Source of the DNA: Apostichopus japonicus
Taxonomy: Eukaryota; Echinodermata; Holothuroidea; Aspidochirotida; Stichopodidae
NCBI RefSeq assembly: GCF_037975245.1
Contig: NC_092578.1
Coordinates: 12,008,321-12,072,320, forward strand
Reading direction: 5' to 3'
DNA: 64,000 bases
Made by a program: the position numbers and the translations under genes. Shown here piece by piece: positions 34,900-47,190 of this stretch. Every line of letters begins with the position of its first letter. Within the stretch, counting starts at the first letter, position 1. The notes under the pieces were generated by a model, which made no database searches, was not told the origin of the DNA, and saw only the letters and a list, made by a program, of their open reading frames with translations.

Positions 34900-35440
34900 C
34901 TTTGAACTCTCTGATCTCCAATGACCTTTGACCTCCATTAATTTCAGCAGGATTACTGTGCTCACCAGGGGGATTGACATACCAAGTATGAACTTAGGCC
35001 ATACTTCACTTTGTGGGTTATACAGTATATAAGGCATTTTCTGACCTTGACCTTTGTTGACCTCAAAAGCACTTTGACCTCCGCCAAATTCAATTGCCTT
35101 TTTTTTACTCACTATTGGCCTCTACATTCCTAGTATGAACTTAATCCAAGGTTTAGTTTGAGAGTTATCATGTTTACAAGTTTGCAGATTTTGACCTCAA
35201 ATAACCTTCGAACTCTACTAATTTAAAAAGGGAAATCGTACTCAAGAGATCTGGGTCAAAGCCAAACCTCCGTTTGTGCCAGGGACTGATTTTGAAGCAC
35301 ATTTTCAATTGCAGTTGCTTAAATGCTGTAAAATAAGTTGCCTTAAGTACTGTAGTTGATTCAATAAAACAATGATGTACAACGAAATAGTAGCATCCAA
35401 ACATTGTTAAGATGTAGGATGTTGCCATGGCAACGAAAAC
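34900..35440 (-). repeat. AGGTCA-rich dispersed repeat, inverted orientation
   Basis: The same module phrases as the + strand clusters, read on the - strand, including a perfect AGGTCAAAGGTCA (complement at 34922-34934) and spaced half-sites near 35040-35090. Confidence 0.65.
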
Positions 35441-35589
35441 TTATTGGCAAGAGGGATGGAGTGCAAACAGTGACTTTATATGCACGTCATATGTATTTTA
35501 TAAAGTTGATGGAGTTTGATGCCATTCCATTATTTATAGTAAGTTCAATATCCCTTCTTTTTTCTACATAAAAATTGAGGTGTCTCAAG

Positions 35590-36150
35590 TTAACAAGAGG
35601 CCAGGGAACCAGAATGAACACACGGGAAGGGCCGTTTCCGGCCATCTGAGGGGTTTGTAAAACCAAAAATTTTCTTGTACGCTCCGCGCCAACCGATGGT
35701 GGCGCTTCGCTCAGATAGTCGTGCAAACAACTTTGTAAATCCCGGCTACGCCCCTGACTTTTAATGAATTTCTGTGGGTCAAAGTCAAAGCTATTTCGAA
35801 TGGAAAAAATGTGTTAAGATATTAACAAGAAATAAACTCTAATTCGGAAGATTCCTACATTTGCAACTAGCATGATTTCACCTCATTTTGTCTCAAAAGA
35901 AAACTTGTTCCTTGTTTCCCAATTTGCACATTGGATATTGCAGTGCAAGTATGCATATTTTTCTTGAGGGGGGGGGGGGCGTTGATGGAGTGATGTGTAT
36001 ACGCAAATAAGATAATACAATAAGAGTTATAAAGGGTACTAAATATAAGGCTGCGTCATTCCAATCGAATTTCTGCAAAGTGCCCTTTGATGTCGGTGCC
36101 CCCCCCCCCGCCCCCAGATTAAAAGTGCTTCCGCCGCCCTTGCCCCCCAT
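35590..36150. repeat. G/C-run module and associated dispersed repeat
   Basis: 35625-35755 contains 'gccgtttccggccatctga', 'cttgtacgctccgcgccaac' and 'ggtggcgcttcgctcagata'. These phrases recur inverted at 42740-42840 and direct at 44055-44150. Homopolymer G and C runs at about 35969-35979 and 36102-36113 follow. Confidence 0.6.
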
Positions 36151-38499
36151 TGAGATCTTCTGAAGTTAAGGAATGCCTAGATGCATATGGTGCTATATTT
36201 CTCAATTTTGTAGGTTAATAATCCTTTAAAAAAGACCCAAAAATAATTTTCCAGAAGCACTTGATTAAACGGAGAAAAGTTAAAAACGTAAACCAAAATA
36301 GACAAATACATATGTTTTAGACTGGATTTCATTTAGTTTTTCAAGCGTTTTGTGACAACATGCTTGAAAAATGGAAAAAAACCTAAATAAAATCCACTAA
36401 AAAAAATGTTCAATAACACGAGCACATGTCATGTCTACGAGAGTAGGAACCTACGCAGTTCGCTGCTTCTGACAACCACACCATCAATTATATTTTTTAG
36501 TGTCAAGTTTGGCCAACATCCTTGTTTCCACAGATATCAACATGAACGCCTCAAGATGTTCGTCGACGACTAACATTCGTCTAATTTGATAACCAAACAC
36601 CCTACTGTATGTGGGTCATTTTTATTCATACATAATCTCTCAAGAGTGATATCCAAAGAATCTAATAAGATTTTACCTTCTTTTACTTCGTTTTCTGGAG
36701 GACGAGGTGCAGGTTAATAAAATCTGTATTCTCTGCCAATGCTATGTATATGTCAGAATGCATTGGTCACCGTACTTGTATATGTCGTATAAATATTAGC
36801 ACGGACGGGTTGCCAATAGCACGTTCTTTTGTTACGAACTAACATACTAACTACTAACATGGTGATTTCATGAGCTGATTCCCACAGTTAAAAATATATT
36901 TCTACACAGCCTGTCTTTATTCTATTAACTACTGTGAAAATGGGCTGTAATTTTTACCGGGCTCCACAGCCCACTGGGCATTGCCCAGATGCCCGTGTGG
37001 GCCAGTCCGCCACTGATGCTGACCCATTTCTTGTGCAACTTGAAAAATCGAAAACTCGCGGTATTACAATACTCTCTGAATTCTCACTCTTGACCCATTT
37101 ATATTTCATCGTCTCACCCTGTTCCTCATTCCCAACCCTACCCCGCTTTCCCAACCCCACCCCGTGTACCCAGCTCTACCCTGCGTCAGGCTTATGCCTT
37201 GTGTAGGAAGAATGGCAAGCAGTTCTTTTTTTTTTTTTTTTTGGATAGCTGCCTTGCAGTACAATCTTTAGATCATTCAGTGTGTCCTAGTGCTAGGTGA
37301 TACCAGTTTATTCTTGTATGACACGCCACCACAGTATCCTTACCTCTTGAGTACTACTGTTACTTCAAAGTAGTGAATAACATTTGGTGTGAACTAATGG
37401 CTTGCACTTGACCTATTACCTTAAATGTCAAGCACTGGCCAATCACAGAGATGAAAAATAAAGTTCGCAAGCAAGTTGAGCGATTTTTTATTCTCCCCTG
37501 CTGTCAACAAGAGAGTGTTGTTTGATCCAGGAGTTGACAAACCAAGTGGTAAAAGTTGAGTCCCAAAATCTCCACTGAAGTTAATTCCGATATTCAGGCC
37601 TTCATATCAACGCATTACGATGGTAAATATTGTATGAGGGATAGTCGGGAATATAAAAATTTTGTTAAAAAAATGCTTATTATAGAGAAGACAACGACAC
37701 TGTTTTAACATGACAGTGTTTCTTCCGGAAAATAGAGTCACGAGTGCATTTGTCTTTAATTTTGTCATGTGTGTCTCTCTGTTCCTTGACAGTAATAAAG
37801 TAACTTAACATGATAATTATAAAATGTATATGTAACCTTTTGTAAGAGATTGAGCTATGAAGATAAATCTGCGATTTTGGCAGTTTAATGACTAGTATTG
37901 ATGAAAATATCTGGACTAACAAACATCTTAGATGTATATATTTTCATGTGGACATGTATCTCTCTGTTTATTGACTTGAATTATAAGATATCAGGGCTTG
38001 CTAACATCTGACGTAAACTGCTTTTTTGTGTGATGTGGATATTCGTCTCACTGTTTAGCAACCAGCGCCGTAACGATTAAGTTGGAGGACCCGTAGCCAA
38101 GGATGCGATGGGGTCCTGAAACGAGAAACTACTTGATCGGGCCACGTTTTATTCTTATCGTGGGTCCCTTTTGAGTGAGGATACTTGAAGTCATCTAGTC
38201 ATAGCCAGGTATTTACCTCTTCAACATTATAAATTATCATACCAAGAGTTCGCCTGTAATTAAGAGAGAAATATTCTGTTATCTTAACGGAATATTTGTA
38301 GTAGATTTCATTCATGTATTTTCTTAACATAATTGCACTACGCCAATGACCCATGAGCTTCGGTCCCCACATCTTGATGATATTGACACTTTCACTTTTA
38401 TGAGTTCGATGGTTGGCCCTCTGTTACTCTCATGGCGTTACACCGCAGTTAGGAACTGGTGTTGTCAAAATATTTGACATTTTTGGTTTCGATGATAAG
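36151..38499. other. Mostly unannotated intergenic sequence
   Basis: No exon recognised. An 18-base T run lies at about 37227-37244. Confidence 0.35.
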
Positions 38500-38870
38500 C
38501 GTCACCAGTCATGTAGGCGGATGAGAGTGTGTGTGACGCCTTGCTTGTAAACACTTTATCTCAAGAAGGTAAGCTTGGACAAATTCCATATTTGGTGAGT
38601 AGGTGTACCACATTGAGTAGAAGAAGCCTATTGTTTTTGGTGGAGGTCAAATGTTATTTCGGGTCAACAGGTGTAAAATTGTGAAAATCTTGTAAACACT
38701 AAATCTCTAGAAGGGAAGCTTGGACCAATCTCATATTTCGATTGTTGGAGGACCACATTTAGGAACAAAGGCCTTTTGTTTTTAGAGGTCAAAGGTCATT
38801 TTGGGTCACCAAGGGTCAAATTGTGAAAACCTTGTAACACGATATCTCAAGAAAAAGAGGTTTTGTGTAC
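38500..38870 (+). repeat. AGGTCA-rich dispersed repeat
   Basis: Two to three modules with 'cttgtaaacac', 'gaaggtaagcttgga', 'ttgagtagaagaagcct' and AGGTCAAAGGTCA at 38786. Confidence 0.65.
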
Positions 38871-40774
38871 TTGCTGCTTGGATTTTTGCAAAGATTTTCA
38901 CTCAATGTAGGTCGCAAGTGGAAGATCGATACTCTGTCAACCTTAGATTTCCAGTGCGTTAAAGATCGCTTTGATTTAGGCAGTGTAATGGAATTACCGC
39001 ATACCATTTCGCAGCTAAAAGACAAGATAAATAATTGAGAAAATGTACGAATTGCGCTGATCGAGTAGCGATTCAAAGTAGCAGTGAGGTACTGTATAGG
39101 CTTAGGACTCGCGCACACCTAGCTACAGTATTGTACATGACTAGTACCAGTAGAGCCCTAATGTAACAAAAGCCAAAGCTATCTTCGTAGGTATTTTTAC
39201 AGATGTTTTATTTTTGTTTTGTTTTAGCCAGTACAGTAGGCCTAGCTGCTTATTTATGATTCTGCGACATGTATTACTTTTTTATCACTTACTTTTAGTG
39301 GAAAAATTTGGTTTAAATTTCATACTGCACAGAAACATAATTTGTCAATGCGCAATTATGTAGCACCATGTATCTGCCTAAGTGCCTAACCTTTGTTCAT
39401 AGAAGTATTGATGTTGTAGATTTGTACGATGGAGATTTGAACAGCAGTCATAGTGGCGAGTGAATTTTGCGTTTTGGCTCGAAGAATTTTAGTCACGGTC
39501 GCCAAATAACGAATACTTATGAATATTTGTCGAAGCCTGAAAACCTTGAAAACATGATTTCTCATGGTAGAAATCAAGGATACTTTTCATACATGCTATA
39601 TGGATTTGCCATATTGAGTACAAGAATCCTGTTGCTTGTGAGGTCAAATCTCACTTGAGGTCACCAGAGGTAAACCTCTGAAAACCCTTTCATATTGTGG
39701 ATGTTAAGGGTGTGTAACGTTATCAACCCGCTTTAATGAAGTCAAGAACAATAATGCGTTTGGCATAAAAATCATAGATACAAAAGGTAACCCAGTAACT
39801 CCCGAACTGAAGTAGACACTTAGAACTAATTGGTAGTATTATTATTTTTTATCTTTGATTACATTTTATTGTGGCGGTATTTTTCATTCATTAAGGTATC
39901 TTAAAGTGAATTGCAGAGATCTTAACGTCAATTCAGATATTATTAATTCTTTGAAAATAAAAATGTTTTTGCTATACGTCCGTACATGGAATGTCATATT
40001 TCTTGTCACGCATCCATAAATTGCAACATATACTTGAAATGAACATTTACTTGGTGGTGAATTAAATGTCAAAAGATGTTAGTTTGGTGCTTGCATTAAG
40101 TATTCCTTTTGTAATATGATGCTGATTTCACTAAAATTTAGTGAACTTTTGTTAACTTCTTCGAAGATCAGGTAAAGTGTCAAATAACTTGATCAATCAA
40201 TCCTCGTCGCCTTTTTCAACCAAGAAAAGACTGATGCGGAACTTCTACAGTGGGTGATTATACAAACGGTGGCATTTGGTAAACTCTGTAACCACAAATG
40301 AGGCGATAACCAGGAATAGCGTCCGTATAAAGTTCGTAGAAAGCGCGGTGTGTCGGTATCGAATTCTCTCGATAAACGTTATACTTGGCATTAGAATATG
40401 GAGAATTTACCGTGAGGTGCCCAGACAATTTTTTGGTTCTCGGAACTAGTCAATCTTGCTGGTGTCGTGGCTGTCATTGGCTACACTTAGATATCATTCA
40501 ATCTATTTGGTGATGGACTTTTTGGTTCAAAGAAGAATCATCGCTCTATTTTAATTCGAAGGATGTAGGCTAAACATATGACAGTAACAATTCGATACAT
40601 TTGAGCTGTGCGCCCTCTACTCCCATAACGCTATACTTGACCTCGAAAGTATTTGTTAGTGAGGAGGTATCTCTATACTACTTGTTCTAGACTAGAGAGT
40701 AAAGCAGTCTAGAAATTTTGCACCTGCTAAGTTGTGAAGGTTAAAAGTTAAAGTTAAAAAGTTGAAGGTTTACA
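38871..40774. other. Intergenic, one short repeat fragment
   Basis: A short AGGTCA-family fragment lies at 39530-39690. Otherwise nothing is recognised. Confidence 0.35.
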
Positions 40775-41133
40775 GTCTTGTATGAGGCTAATGCCTCCTC
40801 ACATGACTTTACAACTTAACCCCTGGTCATTGATAACTTGTCACACCCACACACCAAAGTGTGCACAATTCAATCAGTCTCTCTTTGAGCACCTCAGTGC
40901 ACCACATCCACATGTCCCCCGGGGGACTTCCCATAGGGTGCTGCCACAAACCGGCGCACACAACTATATTTACAAGTTACCTCACAAGTCCCCATTTTTA
41001 CACCTGGGTGAAGAGAGGCAATGGAGATAAAGTGCCTTGCCCAAGGACACAACGCAATGATTTGGCCAGGGCCCGAACCTGTAATCCTAAGATCACAAGT
41101 CCACTGCCTTAACCACTTGACCACAACGCTCTC
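40775..41133 (-). mobile_element. tRNA-derived SINE, copy 2
   Basis: Same head and body as 8397-8656. The A box TGGTCAAGTGG is at 41113-41123 and the B box GGTTCGGGCCC at 41069-41079. The body contains 'cttgggcaaggcactttatc' and 'cacccaggtgtaaaaatggg'. It has a longer insert in the distal part and lacks the GCGCTATAT-type tail, so it is diverged or truncated. Confidence 0.75.
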
Positions 41134-41932
41134 ACAAAGTTAAAAAATAATCATCGAAAGAAACATTGGTAAGATTTGTGATGTGGAAATCCTACATTCG
41201 AGGTAAAGTAAATTTACTTAAAAGCGGTTCAAAATTCCCTTCAAACTTTACACAGTCCACGATCTATCACATTTGTATTAGTGAATTTTGGTATAAGAAC
41301 ATACCGTATGTGCATACATGTATAATTTATAAAAGTGTTTCCATGTGTTTGTGTCGAATGTAGACAGAAAGTGTTACATATAAGTTCAATAGTATGTGAT
41401 ATAAATACTCCTAAAATATCTTACATCTATTTGCAGTAATGAAGAAAATATGATGTTATAAGATGTTAATGTATGGATGAAATGTATTAATTTTGCTTTT
41501 TATACCAGAGGTAGAGCACCTCAGGGAAGGGGAGAATGTTCTAGAGAGTAAAGCAGTCTATAAATTATGCACCTGCTAAGTTATGTAATAGGCAAATGCT
41601 TTGACAATGCGATCCTATTGTTTGCCAAACCATTCTGTTTTGTTATGTAAACTTATCAAGTATTGTATTGAGTTAAAGAATAGTTTGTTTCTACATACAG
41701 TTGGTGAGTTGTAAACTGTTCTTCAGAGCGAAAGGTTGAGTGAGAAAAGAGTGTAAGACAGAACACAACTTGTAAAAGGACTGAGACAGAGATTAGCAAC
41801 GAAATAAAAAGAGAGCAAGCTAATTTCTTTTTGAGTTTAATTTCACTTTGTCTGGTGAACACTACTGATGAGTCTCCAGTTTAATAGCACGTAGGGCCAG
41901 AGGTGGATGAAGAATTTAATAAATGAGGGGTA

Positions 41933-41934
<2 letters not shown>
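41134..41934. other. Intergenic, nothing recognised
   Basis: AT-rich; no exon or bounded repeat. The phrase 'agagtaaagcagtcta.aaat' occurs twice (near 40696 and 41545), suggesting a small old duplication. Confidence 0.35.
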
Positions 41935-41985
<51 letters not shown>

Positions 41986-41994
41986 GTGTGTGTG
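41935..41994. repeat. (AT)n then (TG)n microsatellite
   Basis: About 48 bases of perfect AT dinucleotides followed by about 12 bases of TG. Confidence 0.95.
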
Positions 41995-42399
41995 TTCAGT
42001 CCATCACGGCAGTCATTTTAACTATTTCTGAAGTCCATGTTTAACTTCGGCTTTACTTATAGTGTCATATCGACGGACCGGTCTGAAAGCAAACCAGACC
42101 TTCTGGCTGCCGAGCCCGAAACACTGCTGATCAGCTACTTCATGTTAGTTAAATTAAGAATATATGGCAGGTGATTAAAATGTAACTATGGCCGGTGATG
42201 TTTACTCCTCCGTTCCTCTCCCACACCTTACATATTCATTTAACTCGAGAAGGAAAGTTTGGATAAACTTCACATTAATTCGTTGGTTTGCATGCCATCA
42301 ACGATCATCAAAACATGGAAACCGTGTGTTTAGCCTTGTATTATACATGTGCTGATTTAAAATTCGACAAGAATAATGAAGGCTGTTGGTTTCGAGTAT

Positions 42400-44240
42400 T
42401 CTTTTCACTTGAGTTTTCTTTAACTTATACACGGATAGGTGTTTGCAACCACATATGGAATGGTTAATTATCACGAGAACATATCAGATGGCATATGTTA
42501 TTGCAAACCGCACGGTTCTGCCTGTAGACCAATATCAAGTAAACAAGAATAATATTTCAGTCCTTCCTGAGTTGGAAGATTTCTGTTATACCTGCTGCAT
42601 CTTTGGTAATTGCGTGACATACATTAGGCCATGTTCCATGTACGTTGAAGGTATGGAGTGCGGACGTCACCGTTTAGTTTGTGTTACATACAGGCGCGGC
42701 GGAACTGGAAAATTATTGGTGGGGGGGGGGGGGCTAATGTGTGGAGACTATCTAAGCGGAGCGCCACCATAGGTTGGCGCGGAGCGTACAAGAAAATTTA
42801 GGGTTTTTCAAACCCCAGATGGCCGGAAACGGCACTTCCCGAGTGTTTTATGCTGCGAATACCTAGCCCTAAAATATGGGTCTCAAGCCTGCAATTTCTC
42901 AGATTGCACGTAAAAGTCTGTAAAAACATTGTAATTTGTATATTCGATGGTGTTTTAAGAGAGTAGCTATTACTCGTAGTGTACTCGCAAAGACGTTTTT
43001 GAGTGTAGTAAGGGGATGTTGGAGAACTGGCTGAAATGAAGCAAGTCATTGGCCTAAGACGAAGTTGTGTTGCGCTTACCGGTGCTCACACTCACTGCTT
43101 CCACTTTTCACGGGGCGTGAAGACGCGGTTGGGGTGACAATGTGGTCTATAGCCAGGGGACGGGCCGAGGGTCCCCCAGCATTTACTAAAATTATTACAC
43201 CTATATAGTATACGTGTGCATCGGACAGATCGACAAGTATGCATTGAAAAATGGGCAGATGCACGTTTCGGAGCCTTGGTAAATATTGGGGGGCTTATCA
43301 TGCAATTGCCCCCTCAACTTTTTCATTGGGGGGCTGAGCCCCCCCCCCCCCAAGCCCCCTCGGTTCCGCCGCCACTGGTTACATATATGTATGTCTCATA
43401 TTACGCAGTTGAAGCAGTGTCTAGAATATATTTAAAATAAAACCTCAATCTAGACAAAGTACCTGAGAGCATCAAAACAAAAGGCAGGCTATAGGACTCA
43501 ATAAAAGGCTTCTACTAGCGTTGGGGACGGTAAGGGATTCTACGCCATAAAACATGAAGCGAAGTTTAGCGAGTTAGCTATTCTTTCTACAGCAGTTGCC
43601 TATATCAACTTCACCATACACTGAATGTTGAGATGAGGATTAAGCATTTATTGAAACATGCAGTTCATTCTGTCTAAACGACAACTGAAGTTACCCTTCC
43701 GTCGACATTTCATAGACTGACTATTTGCGGTTAACACTGTTGGACCTCGAAGAACACATTTAAGTAGCATTGCTCAAGACTATAATGCCAGTGACTTGTC
43801 CCTTGTCCACACATTCGAAATGGGATAATTAGTGCAGTAAATTTAAAATGGTAGTTTGTTTAGGTAGGGGAGCCGTTAACTTTCGACGTTACTTTGTGCC
43901 TTGAACCTTCACTTTCCAATCCAGTTCCTCCTACAGCCAGGCGCGTAGCCATGGGGGGGGGGTGGGGGAAGCATATTTTTGTTGTATGTTTTTTATGATA
44001 TCGCTAGTAATTTCAAAAGAGAAAATGCTAAGATGCAACTTACAAAGCCTGGTAAGTGCCGTTTCCAGCGATCTGGGAGGCATTTTCAGCCAAAATTTTC
44101 TTGTACGCTTCGCGCCAACTTATGGTGGCGCTACGCTTAGATAGTTTGCGATGCCTTATCTAAGGCTTTGATAGTTTGCCTACAGTTTCGCCCCTCCCTT
44201 AGCAAATTCCTCGCTACGCGCCTGCCAACAGCGGACATCA
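42400..44240. repeat. Region with several G/C-run modules
   Basis: G or C runs at about 42719-42732, 43339-43351 and 43955-43964 each sit next to 'gcggcggaa', 'gcgtagcc' or 'gccgccactgg' phrases. The 'tacgc..cgcgccaac' repeat flanks two of them (42740-42840 inverted, 44055-44150 direct). No protein recognised; the 109-codon ORF at 42443-42772 runs into the G run and is not supported. Confidence 0.5.
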
Positions 44241-46100
44241 AACCCAACCACCTTCCCCGCCTTTACCCTCTTCCGATATCTGATGGCACTGACACAATAA
44301 ACGAAACTTTCTCATCAATCACCGACGGAAATCATATTTGGTCGGTCAAGATTTCAGTATTTGTGCATGATGAGCGGCACGGCAAACGTCCCATCACTGT
44401 GTGATTGACAACATCACTCAGCGTGACATGACAGGGTTGTTATTTGCGGATTGCACAAAACAAAATAGAACCTACAACCACTTGTTATTGATGTATGTAT
44501 TTACTCTGTTAAGCGTATTGTTCGCCATGATTCGTAATCGACTTGTTTACGACCAAATTGAAAGACGCGAGTGGATCGTTAATTTAAACTGGCATCGGTA
44601 AGTTTACTTATCAAGGGACCAAAATAACAAGTTAGTGTCAGATGAGCTGGGGCATCACTATAAGCGTTATTCATCGTTGAAACGTCTGCAATTGATATGA
44701 AAGAAATTGTTCACAGGAATTGTCACTAAGAAAAAGAGAGAAAGAATATTGGAAACAATTCAAAAGAGAATGGTTGATGCTTCACACTATGTTTATCAGT
44801 TCAAACATGATCAGTTGCGCAACACCTTTTCAGATACCATGTAGACAGGTGGAGAACCATGATGAATAGGTTTCAGTTGAAAGCACTTGCGCACGTCTAA
44901 TAGGAAATGTGAGGAATCGAAAAATGTAATATGTAAGGCTAACTGAAGAAGTACCAACTAGGGTACTTTAAAATCAATCGACAAGGCGGTATAAATTGAC
45001 AAGCTATTTTAATGCGATCCATCGCTTTTGCGGCGTTTGACGATTGATTGGTTATGAGACTCCTTCCAACATTCTATTATAATCATCTTAACTGATCAAA
45101 AGTTAGAGGTGCATTTTGCGTTGGATTTTCAAAACGTGGTGATATCATTCCCAAATTTAAATGAACAGTCTTGGTCAGCTATCAGTGAACTTCCATTTCA
45201 TCTGGCATCAAAAATATGCTCAAGGGGGGGGGGGGGGGGTCGCCTCTTCGACCCGTCCCCTTGGCTATGCGCCTGCAGTTAGAAATATTTAGGAAACAGG
45301 CCAAATGGAAATCCAGTGAACCCATATCGATGTGGATCATATATATGATTGTACGTACTAACACTCATACACAAGAGATGTACAGACATTATGATAATAA
45401 CCATAAGTGACAACTTGCTATACGGTCACAGATCACAGAAACGACCACGAACTTCATTTACCTCATGCAGCATGTGTTGGATGAAGTTTTTGCCGCCGCC
45501 AAGTACGATTTGGATGTATAATCTCACGCATTATTGTCTATTTATAGCCACAAAAAAAAACTATGCCACCAAATATTGGGGGATATTAGATACTATACCC
45601 CCACCTAAAATAGTGGGGGACAAGTACCCCCGTCCCCCCCCCCCCCATGATCGCCGCCCATGTGTGTGGGTATTGACCGTAGCTGTATGTATTGACTGTA
45701 TACACTAGTGTCTTATTACCGACGGTAGCAAGCTGTGTGTGTGTGTGTATTTTCTGGGATCGATGGTGGTGTCTAACACTTCTGTTACACCTCATTCGAA
45801 ACTAGGTCAGATTACCGGCATTGGACGTTTCTTTTTGCGCGAGTCTTCACACCCTTTAATGGATGGACCTCGGTTGTTTAAATGGTCTTTTCTAAAAAAA
45901 ATATAATAATACAGCCTGGAATGATGGCACTGTTTCTTAACGGTCTACAACATTTCAAACTTAATTTTGTAATTTCAGTCATCTGATCACGTTCACCATT
46001 GTCTGACAAGTTGCTGTGAAATGTGAGACGGAAAACTTTAAGTATAAAATTGCTAGAATTCACTTCCCGTTCGCATGCTGATATACTCAACAATTCATGT
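44241..46100. other. Intergenic, G/C runs only
   Basis: Homopolymer runs at about 45226-45239 (G) and 45636-45648 (C) are further copies of the same module. No exon seen. Confidence 0.35.
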
Positions 46101-46664
46101 TAAAAGGATATTCTAAGACCAAATTTCCATTGAAATGTTTTAGAGATGTAAAATCTAAGCATGCTGGTGAAACTTCCACTCAATTCCAATGTACCGTTTT
46201 CGAGAAAGTAGCATTTGAATCTATCTAATTTTCCACCAAAAGTGGACTTGAAGCAAACAGGTGTGATGTAATATGTTGCACACTGACAACAACAGACTGC
46301 TATGTTTTCTTTATTTTCCAGTATATTGTTTGACCTTGTAATGGATAGGAGGCTAGTTTTCATTAAGGGGTTGTGAAGTGCACATGAATCCAATGCATGT
46401 GGAGTATTTACAATTGTGAATGTGACAAATTTTGGAATATAAAAGTAGATGCAAATTTTAAAGAGAAACTAAACTGTGTCTGTAACTGTGCAACAATGAC
46501 ATCACACCTGTTTGCTGCAAGTTCACTTTAGCTATCATTGAAAACTTCAATTGTTAATATCTCTACAACCAAACATAGGAATTGAATGAAAATTTCACCA
46601 GCATGCTTAGTCCATGTTCTTCTTGTACCAGTCAAAAAATCATTTTGGTCTGGACAATCCTTTT
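46101..46664. mobile_element. MITE-like element with long imperfect inverted symmetry
   Basis: The left end AAAAGGATATTCTAAGACC (46102) and right end GGTCTGGACAATCCTTTT (to about 46664) are imperfect inverted repeats. Symmetry continues inward: 'aagcatgctggtgaaa' near 46156 pairs with 'tttcaccagcatgctt' near 46594, and 'aaacaggtgtgatgt' pairs with 'acatcacacctgttt'. About 560 bp, no coding capacity. Target duplication not clear. Confidence 0.65.
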
Positions 46665-46859
46665 CAGTTTCCACTAATCGTCATTAAGCGTAATCAAAGA
46701 AATTGTCTTCATATACAACTAGCAACCGTACGGTAACTATACCGGCGCGAAACCGGCGTGTAAACGAGCTATAGGCTTCAGTAGGCTTGCGCTTGCGTAG
46801 TGTATAGCCCAACTTTCGAGATAGCAGGTAAGGTTTAATACCGCTGTAAACATGACTGC

Positions 46860-47190
46860 TACAACATTTAAGCTGTAAAAGATGTCATACTTGATATATG
46901 GGTCCTCTTTTTTGGGTACAAAGAAACTGTTGTTTTCTGTGGTCAAAGTGCATATGAGATGGACAGGTCAAAAGTGTGAATACTTTGAAATAGTTCCAAA
47001 GGTTCATTGAACTCCCCACACGGTATCTGGATCCACCTAAATAACTGTAAGAACCCTGTCTGCTTCACTTGTTACATTAAATATGCTCATGTTAAATGTA
47101 TCAATGAATCACTTCTCCTGTTGACATTCTGGTTGAGATGTCATGTTTACAAGGGTCACACACATATACACGACATCATGATATTGCATA
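46860..47190 (+). repeat. AGGTCA-family dispersed repeat fragment
   Basis: Contains 'catacttgatatatgg', 'gggtacaaagaaact' and 'gtggtcaaagtgcatatgag' in the order typical of the family. Confidence 0.5.

Noticed and set aside
34014-34905. Overlapping ORFs of 220 and 253 codons on opposite strands
   Set aside because: Both consist almost entirely of the 27-bp satellite, whose unit length is divisible by three and lacks stops. No start context, domain or splice support.
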